Assembly: GCA_010909165.1 (NCBI GenBank)
Contig: MU008159.1
Coordinates: 310,001 to 374,000 of the forward strand
DNA from: Anthoceros angustus
Taxonomy: Eukaryota; Streptophyta; Anthocerotopsida; Anthocerotales; Anthocerotaceae
Length of the DNA stretch: 64,000 nucleotides
Direction: 5' to 3'
Shown here: positions 42,401-50,225 of the stretch, piece after piece
Numbering within the stretch: position 1 is the stretch's first letter
Layout: each line of letters begins with the position of its first letter
Notes under the pieces: model-generated
Database searches by the model: none
The model's input: only the letters and a program-made list of their open reading frames with translations
Told to the model about the DNA's origin: nothing
Made by a program: the position numbers and the translations under genes

Positions 42401-42540
42401 CTATAGAAAAATAAAACAACATAAACTTGTCTTCTTGTTTTTCTGTTTTTATCTTCTTGATAAAGCATACATTATCTAAATCAAGAACTATAAAAACTAT
42501 ATGTAAATGCATCTTTTCAATGCATTTCTCAATGTAAATA
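39427..42540 (-). pseudogene. Copia A gag 5' part, with a 1.45 kb tandem duplication
   Basis: The minus frames include MEPRPAERIQNQNLYRRQE-type sequence around 40,790 (GRQWEPRPAERIQNQNLYRR), NLQLCKMKDGESIEKHLGHL (39,640-39,585 and 41,115-41,060) and KRNLVTSFNASKL-like residues near 39,470. M-K-D-G-E-S-I-E-x-H-L fits the copia gag block (x-x-D-x-x-S-V-x-E-H-L). The region 42,412-42,560 is an AT-rich leader. Confidence 0.65.
39525..42411. repeat. Tandem duplication 7 (about 1.45 kb x 2), gag of copia A
   Basis: Unit 1 (39,525-40,993) and unit 2 (40,994-42,411) start TAAAGGGCAAGCATATCATC; the exit at 42,412 reads TAAAACAAC, so TAAA is shared at the breakpoints. The copies are close to identical, with the usual CG/CAG/CTG-linked indels. 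Confidence 0.95.
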
Positions 42541-42561
42541 GCAAACAATTAACTGCATATT

Positions 42562-42572
42562 GCTCGATACCA
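42562..42572 (-). other. Primer-binding site of copia A (altered)
   Basis: Minus strand TGGTATCGAGC, i.e. TGGTATCAGAGC with one A missing, directly adjacent to the 5' LTR. Confidence 0.8.
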
Positions 42573-42797
42573 TTTCAATATAATTGAAAATATGCGAATG
42601 TTTTAATATAAATTGATTGAACTACATTTTCTATATATGTGTGTATATATGTTCATAAAAGAACTCGTTGTTTTAAACAATGTACCGCGGAAACGATGCT
42701 ATCCAAACGTCAGAACCCTAATGAACCAAGGTGTAGGTATTTAACTTAACTTAACTACCAAAGCCTAATCATTATTCCAAAGACATATATCTTAATA
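42573..42797 (-). repeat. 5' LTR of copia A
   Basis: 225 bp, matching the left LTR. TGAAG follows at 42,798-42,802. Read on the minus strand it runs TATTAAG ... TTGAAA. Confidence 0.9.
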
Positions 42798-42802
42798 TGA
42801 AG

Positions 42803-43402
42803 GGCACTTGTGGATACTTAAAATCTTAAGCTCCTCTACCAGCATCCACATGCACCACTTTCTCTTGTGGTGCTCCTCCTCTTGGAACCTCCTTTGTTCC
42901 GGCTACCATTTGTTTCCTGGCAAGTCTCTCCTCTCCTCACGGAGCACCCTTCGCCCTAGCTCTTTTGGAGTCCCAGCTTCCAGTCCGAGCTTCTCCTCCA
43001 AAGTCACGGTCCTTCCGAATTCCTCTTCCATGTCCCGGATTTTGATGGCCTCACGAGAAGCCATCACTGCTCTCAGCGGCGTCCATTTCCTGGACGCCAC
43101 TTTCTCTCTCTCTTCCTAGAGCCTCTTTTGCCCTTCCGCTCTTGCTCTAATTGGGCAAAGTGTCTCTCCGTCTTCCGCCTCACGAATCTCACTGGCCACG
43201 CCCAATAGCTCTCTCCCCGCGACAACCTCCCTCTAGGACCTTCTCCACTCCATTTGGTCCACAAGATCCCACTGAGTTTCTCCACGGCCTTCTCCAATTT
43301 GGCTGCCTTCTCGCTTCGGACTCCATGGCCTCCAACCTGCCACTTGGTCCCCTCCCTCCCTCCTCGTTCATTCACCTGCCCGGCTTCCTCCCCGGTGCCC
43401 AT
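42803..43402 (-). pseudogene. Charged coiled-coil-like reading region, 5' part
   Basis: The minus ORF 43,402-43,073 contains SEKAAKLEKAVEKLSGILWT and RRKTERHFAQLEQERKGKRG; the overlapping one (43,100-42,903) has MEEEFGRTVTLEEKLGLEAG. Spacing of hydrophobic residues suggests coiled coil. It continues across copia A at 27,424. No enzyme motif. From 43,403 to 43,870 the plus strand shows imperfect CTACTGCGGTGG/CCACTGTAGG words but no gene. Confidence 0.4.
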
Positions 43403-43870
43403 AAGAGGCTGCTAGTTCCCTAGCCCCCTTCAAGTCTACATTGCCGAGTGCTTACAAGCCTCGAATTGCCCAACACCTTGCCCCAGTGCCGGGCTTCCTT
43501 GCTCGGAATTTCCAGCTCCCTTCAACACCCTAACATCACTGCCACCGTGGTAAATTCCCCTCACACGTCCCATCCCGCTTCTTCGCCTGCAGTGAAAGGC
43601 GGCTGAGGCCCGCCACCGCTTCAGCACTTCCCTTCCCACTGCTGCACCGACTGTAGGGATTTCTACCTACCATAGGTCAGCCCCTCACCGCTGAGTCCGC
43701 CCCACCTACTGCGGTGGTATCTTGGCGCCCACCTGGGTAGCTGCCTCCCACTGTAGGCCGGTGCCTCTTCCCTGGCATCCATGCAATGTGGGGACTCTCT
43801 CACCTGGCTCTGCACCCCACCTGGGCCCTTCTCTCATAGACACCACTTGGCCCTCCTTGGCGGTTTTGCT

Positions 43871-44386
43871 CTTCTAACACGAGCAATATTCATACCGCTA
43901 ATAATGTACGTGTGATGGAAAAATTGCCGCTTGGTACTTTCTTACAAGGCCATTAATTCACTCCAAACACGCCCCTTCGAAAAGCACATGCGCTGGCAAG
44001 CAATCATTGGATTGAGATTTGAATCGTGTCCAAAGGGGTCCGAATGAAGGTGCTAAGGCGTGGATGCTATGGACAAGCGCAATGCTCGTAAGAGTGCGTC
44101 CGCCTGACAGAGTTCAAAACGGCCTCATGGCCGCATACGTAACAACTTGCTACTAGAAGATCCGTGTCATCCACTCCAAAGACAACGCCCATACGACATA
44201 CAGCACAAAGAAGAAAACGTTCTAGCCACCTAAGGAAGTTCACGGTCCAAGATTCAACCACACAAAACCGGCTTCACTATCGGGAACTACGGTGGCGTTC
44301 TCGGCGTTCTTCATATCTCCGAAGAGTCAACGACCATCGCCGCTGGCGTCGTCTTCCTTCCGTCAACCCGGTACGTGCCATGACCT
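43871..44386. other. No recognised gene
   Basis: Position suggests the 3' part of the minus-strand methyltransferase copy or its flank. The minus ORF at 44,261-44,067 has no known motif. No inverted-repeat end like that at 774 or 14,012 was found here. Confidence 0.4.
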
Positions 44387-45845
44387 CTAGTGTCTTGCCC
44401 TCATCGGCGGGTCTCCAGTCCTTTCTTTCATTCGCTTGACCCTAGAGGCACAATTTGAGCCTTCCCAATATCCTTCTCGACGCAAACCTCCTTGGCCCGG
44501 TGAGATGGACCACGGATGCGGCTCATGTGTCGGCTCCTCCTCCGCATCCGGCGTGCATATCCATGTACACGCGTGGAATGAATTACGCACACCTCTTATG
44601 CCTCGATAGAAATACAATTTCGGCCGACAACAAGGCACCATTAAAGATGACCCACTACACGCACATGCATCCAATATCCAGTCCCTTCCTTGGAGAATGT
44701 CTTGATAAGCTTCATCATCAAACCTAAAGGCGGTAGGGACGGACAACAAGTTTGTCAAGTGAATGATAAACCGACTTTTCACGTATGGTGGGCAATCACC
44801 GACCACCATTATTGAAAGTGCCGCAAAACATTAGGTAACATGACCCAGCAACTCGAGCTTTTCTTGACCCCCACCGGTGACATACTCCACCGTATCAAAC
44901 CCACCCTTGTCGTTGTTGACATTTGTCTTGTCCACACAAATGAAACAAGACCACCCCTCAGCACCACTTAGCATAGGCTCCGCACAATATGTGAATCTTC
45001 CACACCATGCATTATGATCATCTGATCGCTCGCATTCGGTCAAGTCATGGAAGGAATGCAAAACATTACCAACTTGCCAAATATCAAACCTTCCATCCTT
45101 GGGCCCTTCTCGAATCCACGTGGGACATCCATCACAAGCAAAGAGTAACTCCTCTTCCTCACAAAACCTCGCATATCCGCATCTCGAGCATGAATAAATC
45201 TGTACTTTTTCTCCGGTGTGGGGCGGTGGTGCAACAATCCTCTTCAATGTCTGTCTGCGAGCTCTGTGCTCATCCTCCAAGCCCTTCCAAGTGTTGACCT
45301 CATAAATGAGCTGAAAGTTTTCGGGCACTTGGTAAGGACTTCAATGTCTTTGTTGCACAAAAGCAGGATGCTTGTCATTAGCATGCGGAGGGAGGCGGCA
45401 TCTTGCGCCTCCCCGCCCTCGGGCATCTAGACCGGGTGGGCGCGGCATGCGGCGTCCTCCTCGAGCAACCTAATTGGGGGGTGGCGCCGGCGGCGCCTCA
45501 ACTCCCGCGGGCGGCCGGCATGCAGGCGCCCATGACAAACGGTGAGGGAGGAGGAGGGCGCGGCATGCGGCGCCTCTCCTCCTCCTCCGCCCCCATACCA
45601 TATAAAGTTCTAAGAAACTAGAGAGTATGATAACATACCTTTCCCTCGAAAGCGATGAACAGCGACTACTTCGTCGGTGGAATGTTGTGTACTCTTGCCT
45701 CACCATCTCAAAAGATGAACATCCTAAGTGCTTCGCCATGGCCACTTGGATGATATGCAATTTCTTGCAATATAATTTCATCCGACATTCCTTCAAATCC
45801 ATAAGGCCTGAGAACTTTCTGGCATTAAGCATTTGCTGCCCGCCT
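44387..45845 (-). pseudogene. Second copy of the PHD-DNA methyltransferase gene (ParB part missing)
   Basis: From high to low coordinates: KLHIIQVAMAKHLGCSSFE (about 45,765-45,710), DIEVLTKCPENFQ-type sequence (about 45,345) with YEVNTWKGLEDEH (45,300-45,262), a PHD-like finger (YSCSRCGYARFCEEEELLFA then CDGCPTWI, about 45,205-45,110; WSCFICVDKTN at about 44,955), VVGDCPPYVKSRF (44,806-44,768), GRDWILDACACSG (44,690-44,652) and, one frame over, VVGRNCISIEA (44,632-44,600). The last is a textbook R-N-C-I-x-I-E block of amino-methylating DNA methyltransferases, and DCPPY resembles the D/N-P-P-Y catalytic motif. The stretch 44,831-45,328 is open for 165 codons. It agrees with the plus copy block by block, so the two identify each other as real coding sequence. 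The part matching the plus-strand ParB domain is absent. Confidence 0.7.
44831..45328 (-). CDS. PHD-like zinc-finger segment (165 codons open)
   Basis: Starts MPENFQLIYEVNTWKGLEDE. Cysteines: CSRC (about residues 49-52), C at 58, CDGC (about 69-72), C-E (about 102), WC (about 113), WSCFIC (about 130-135). The LLFACDGCPTW block and the closing W-x-C-x-x-C are hallmarks of PHD fingers; the H-x-x-C pair expected between them is not obvious (W-I-R-E-G instead). PHD fingers bind histone H3 tails, so a chromatin-reading role is inferred. Confidence 0.6.
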   Translation of the reverse strand: MPENFQLIYEVNTWKGLEDEHRARRQTLKRIVAPPPHTGEKVQIYSCSRCGYARFCEEEELLFACDGCPTWIREGPKDGRFDIWQVGNVLHSFHDLTECERSDDHNAWCGRFTYCAEPMLSGAEGWSCFICVDKTNVNNDKGGFDTVEYVTGGGQEKLELLGHVT

Positions 45846-46197
45846 CCCCCTCAGAATACCTTGAAAGCAACGCCATGGCTTTGTCTCTGCATCTCCTGGG
45901 CTTCACCAATATACCCTCAACTTGTTTTCTGCTCACCGCTTCCGCTTGCCTTTGCTCTTTTGCTCAATCCGCCGCCACATGTTTCTTCCTGCTCGCAAGT
46001 CACAAGCTCCCACTTTAAAAACGTGATGTTGGCTTCCAGTTTCATACTCTACCGCCTTACTAGATAGGTTGGTCGAACACCGGTCGACCGCTCGCTATGT
46101 AATGAAGGCGCCACTGGTCCATGCTTTTACGTGGTCTACCGCTTGTCTTCCAAAATACCGGAGGCGCCATCATTGATACCCTAGCATGCACACTCCT
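45846..46197. other. No recognised gene
   Basis: Mixed sequence between the methyltransferase copy and the 150 bp repeat. It includes GGTCGAACACCGGTCGACCG (46,072), a near-palindrome. Nothing coding is supported. Confidence 0.4.
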
Positions 46198-46881
46198 AAT
46201 ATGTTTGAACATTTGTCACATGGGATGGCATTGGGTCCATGTGTTCCCTAGTTCTGTCAAGGTTAGTCACTTGTTTCTACCGCTTGTAGCGGTAAGCGGT
46301 GGCGCCGCATGCGGCCTCCTTCTCCACCCCGATTCACTCCTCATGTGTTTACGTTTTTGAAGGGATGGCATTTCGGCGGGGCCATGCGTCCACGAGTTAC
46401 TGCAAGGTAAGTCACTTGTTTCTCTTGTTTGTAGAAAATATAGGCGATGGAGGCAGCATGCGGGGCCTCCAGCGATAATCTAGCCCTTGCGATTCGCTCC
46501 TCATATGTTTCAGCGTTTGTCGGATGGGGCGGCATTTCGCGGGTCCATGTGTCCTAGTTCTTTCAAGGTAAGTCACTTGTTTCTACCGTGTAGGGCGGTG
46601 TAAGCGGTGGGCGCGGCATGCAGGCGCCTCCATTTACCCCGCTGATTCACTCGCATATGTTACAGCGTTTGTCGGAAGGGCGGCATTTGGCGGGACCATG
46701 CGTCCACATCTGTCCAAAAGTCACTTGTTTCTACCGTGCATGAAGATATATACGGTGGGCGGCATGCGGCGCCTCCGTGTTCTCTCTCCACCGCAGTTCA
46801 ATATCCATATGTTTGATGTTTTCGGAAAGGCGGAATTTCGAGTCCATCGTCCAAAAGTTCTCTCTAAGGTAAGTCAATCTC
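46198..46881 (+). repeat. Tandem repeat of about 150 bp, 4.5 units, each with a splice-donor-like site
   Basis: Units start with A(T)ATGTTT(C)A at about 46,198, 46,341, 46,501, 46,653 and 46,805. Each has GGCATTT...GGGTCCATG, then AAGGTAAGTCACTTGTTTCT (AAGGTTAGT in unit 1, lost in unit 4), then a GCATGCGGCGCCTCC-like palindrome. AAG/GTAAGT is the optimal plant 5' splice site. The flanking 46,882-47,343 holds no recognised gene. Confidence 0.85.
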
Positions 46882-47343
46882 CTCACTCTTGGAGACTTTT
46901 GTTCCCCTTGCCGGATTGTTTTCTTTGATAGCACCCATCCATGAAGCGGTGAGACTCGGCGGTACAAAACACACACACGGAGGCATGGAAGCAGCAATTG
47001 CATGTCTTGATTTACGGAAGATGGAAGCGAGGGACTTGCATGTTGAATTTTCATTGTCATCTCAATAGTTATTACTCCCTCATTAAGCGGTTTTCCAAAA
47101 TCATATACCCTTTCGTCTTGAATGAATAGCAGAGGCCTCTCTCGTGCCCTCTTATTTGCACCAGAATGTCATGTATGGGCATTATTTCAAGGCAAATGTG
47201 TGCCCATCGAGGTTGTATATCCCTTTTCCAGCCTATGTCATGACATTATCCGGCTTCACACACAGCAATAATTTTGAAGCATTTTTGTGGAAAATGGCAG
47301 GATTAGGCGTTTCACCCATGTTCCCGCCGGGTTACCGGGTTAT

Positions 47344-48420
47344 TCATTGAAAAAGCCGCTGCTTATTGACTTCAGTAGTGAATATTATCGTGTTTTCTCC
47401 TCCTCCTTGCTCTTGTAGGAAAGGCCCCCCCAGCAACGAGGTTGCCTCACCCTCAATCGGTCTGGGTGCTGGTGGAGTCGGCCTCCCATGGTCCTCCTCA
47501 AGGCAAAGGCCTTTCAAGCTTACCGGAGGTGAATGACCTCGAAGGATGCCACGCATCCTCAAGTTCCTTGCGGGGCCCTCGCTTTCCCACAAGTGCACCA
47601 AGTAGGTGCTAAGACAAGCAGGGGCCTTGGCCTTCCTCATCCACGAATTTGGCCTAAGGAGCTTCTCCTGTGATGTATGTAGGCCTCATACATAATCCCC
47701 CCAATGGCTTAGCTCCTCGAAATACTCCACAAGACTGGAGGAAGTTGGTCTTTGAAATAAGACGTCTGTAATTCACCAACCCCAACACAATCTTTGCAAA
47801 GAGCCCCACTTCAGCCTTGATACTATCCGCCTTCCATCCATTCCCATGGGCCTTCACCTCCATCCATCATATCCGAGGACCTCCCGCTGGAATTTCCGAG
47901 AGGGCAATCCTCTTCCCTCCATTTGTCCTCTCGGAGAGTACCCCGAGCTCTCCTCCTCCGGTCTCCCCACGCCGAATGCTCCGGACCGCCCAAAGAACGC
48001 GACCCCGAGCATTCCTCTCCGGCAACGCGGCAAGGGCTGCTTCCGATTGATGGAGGTTGATGTAACACTCCTCAATCAATTCCAAATTGGTGTAGGCCCA
48101 TTGGCCATACACCCATCCCAATTGGATGTTATCCTCCTCCTTGCTATAATCAACCAAATCGGGGTTGAGCTGCCCGCAAAACAAGTGAATTGGGGCATCT
48201 AGCTTCACCTCCCCTCGGCGGTAGCACCTTGCCTTCTTTCCTTTCCTCGCGAGGAGGAACCCTTAAGCGGTTCCTTCCCTTGCCTTTTCCAGCTCGAGGC
48301 ATGGGCCTTTTCACTCTCAAGCGCTTCTAAGGAGAGAATTACTCCCCAATTCCAGGTTGAGGGCTCAAGCCTCACTCCCAAACCTCCTTCCTTGTCCTTG
48401 CGTGACATCCAACCAGGCAC
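47344..48420 (-). CDS. Unrecognised minus-strand reading region
   Basis: Three consecutive open stretches: 48,420-48,205 (MPGWMSRKDKEGGLGVRLEP), 48,208-47,867 (MKLDAPIHLFCGQLNPDLVD, GWVYGQWAYTNLELIEECYI) and 47,863-47,654 (EVGLFAKIVLGLVNYRRLIS), then 47,640-47,344 (STYLVHLWESEGPARNLRMR). The first two overlap by four bases and the composition is protein-like (W, Y, L at regular spacing). No domain is recognised; a gag-like protein of an older element is possible. Confidence 0.35.
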
Positions 48421-49399
48421 AAGTACACGTTAGCCTAGCTTGAGCCTCCAGTGCTGCCAATTCCTCTCGCGATTCTCCTGGCAAGCGGGTGCAGCGTGGG
48501 GCTCCTTCGCTCTTTAAACCTCCACGGTCCTCGCTTTGCTCCACTCGTGCCTCCGTCTGAGCTCACTTCCACACTCCGTGGCGCGCTTCTGATTGCACTC
48601 CTTCCACACCTCCAGGATGCTAGATGCCTTCCTCTTCCTCCGCCACGCCGGTTAGGGCTTTCTCTCTTTTTCGGCGCCGTCTTCTCGTTCGCCAGTTGCG
48701 GGGCGGCGATGGCGATGTGACCCTCTTTTCCTTCTCCTTCCTTACCTCAACTCCGTCCAGTCCTTCACGAAGTGTGGGCGTTCCTTCGAAGAGAAAGTTG
48801 GCGCCAAAGCGCACTTTGCCCTCCTTGGATGGCCACGGAGGCTTCCCAACCCTAGATTGGGTTCATCATTCTAAAATACCTAATCCTAAAGCCTATTTTC
48901 CTATCCTATCCGCTACCCCTAACTGGACCTTCTAATTAATCTTATTTATCTATTTCCCTATTGGTGAGCATATATAGTGGATATCCCTTTATTCTAATTT
49001 CCTTTTTCGAGACCTCGTCGGACCTACCCATGACCTTTCTTTCGACCTCTGGCGTGGTGTGGCGACCTACGGTAGTGCCGACCTACAGCCTTTCGGTTGC
49101 CCGCCTTCCACCTCTTTTGGGGTCGTTTTTGTTCTTCTCTGATATCCTCTTGCCTTCTAAAATATTCCTACAACTCCGCTTCAAGATTCTCGGAAAATTC
49201 TGGCATGCCTCTCTTCAATCGTTTAGCCAAAAAAAAAATCAAACTTGTTTCCTCTCTTTTGGGTGGTTGCCCAAACTTTTCGTTCACATACTCCCCTCCT
49301 CACTGTTGCGTCCTTACCAAACAGTATCTCGGGTTGAAGGTACTTAACCTTCCACCCATTCACTCAGTTGCGGTAATTCTCCGCTAATACTGAGTTACG
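48421..49399. other. Probable 3' end and flank of the minus-strand Ty3/gypsy element
   Basis: No conserved domain. Minus frames give charged sequences (RKEKEKRVTSPSPPRNWRTR near 48,740). AT-rich 48,840-48,960 could be untranslated or LTR sequence, but no second copy exists in the window. Confidence 0.35.
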
Positions 49400-50205
49400 A
49401 GATCCATTCTATCTTGCCACCACCTCATAAGGTCCCATCCATCTAAGCCTAAGCTTTCCTGGGAAGTCCAGGTACCGACTATCGTAGAGAAGAACTAAAT
49501 CCCCGGCTGCGATAGCCTCCTGCTTCCTTATTCTCCCATCATGTCGGTCTTTTCTGAGTTCTTGAATTCGCTAAGTCTCTTCTAGAGCATCTTCCCTACG
49601 TTCCTCCTGCTCTATGAAAGATTCTAACCTAGCTACCTGAGCTATCCTCTACAGTCATGCGTTCATCCTCCATGATCCTGTAGGTAGGTACTTCAAATTC
49701 CACGGGCATTACGGGCGACATACCATCGTCAGGATAATAAGGGGTCTTCTTGGTGGTTACCTTCTCCGGCGGAAGCCATGCGAATGCAATTTAACATCCC
49801 AATCATGCGTATGTGTTCATTACCTTGGTGAGGATTGTGCATAACAACCATTCGTCTTCTCGTCAACCCGTTCGCCTTGGGGTTGTAGGGGTTGTCTTTT
49901 ATGGCGGATGTTGAAGTAGGTGGTTAGGATTCAACGACGAGTTGAAATCGTCCCCGGTGGACCAACTCTAAAGGACACCCATACCTTGTTATGATGTTCT
50001 CGAACAGGAACTTCGCCACTGCGGGCGCGTCTTCCTTTCTTGTTGCTTCCGCCTCCACCATCTTCGTACAATAATCCGTAGCCACCAAGATGTACTGCTT
50101 CCTCGTCCATTGGGTCGGTGGTTTGATTGGCCCTACGAAATCGATTCCCCACTTCTCGAATGGTGCTAGCGGGAGTATATAGGTGAGCGGCCATTGCGTC
50201 GACAA
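49400..50205 (-). pseudogene. Ty3/gypsy integrase core and C-terminus
   Basis: APFEKWGIDFVGPIKPP (about 50,160-50,110) carries the first catalytic aspartate (I-D-F-V-G-P). RKQYILVATDYCTKMVEAEA (about 50,110-50,050) has the A-T-D-Y-x-T-K-x-x-E-A block, and FLFENIITRYGCPLELV (about 50,010-49,960) precedes the second aspartate, which is frameshifted (V-H-R-G). Further down are TPYYPDDGMSPVMPVEFE (49,750-49,697), KLRLRWMGPYE-like sequence near 49,440 and the usual M-E-D-E-R-M block (49,675). Plus ORFs over it are shadows. Confidence 0.8.
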
Positions 50206-50225
50206 TGTGATGTTCTCGACATAGG

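Larger units (their letters stand above)
27430..42797 (-). mobile_element. Ty1/copia element A, nearly complete, with internal duplications and a nested copia
   Basis: Both LTRs, a primer-binding site, a polypurine tract, gag, protease, integrase, reverse transcriptase and RNase H are present in minus-strand order, bracketed by TGAAG. Two parts are duplicated in tandem: 3' pol (28,469-32,972) and 5' gag (39,525-42,411). Element B (34,388-39,426) is inserted within gag. Without B and the extra copies the element would be roughly 6.6 kb, normal for the family. The LTR ends are not TG...CA: read on the minus strand they are TATTAAG...TTGAAA. Confidence 0.85.

Noticed and set aside
44155-45300. 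Plus-strand ORFs of 70-96 codons
   Set aside because: They are antisense shadows of the minus-strand PHD-methyltransferase copy, whose motifs are conserved with the copy at 11.5-13.4 kb.
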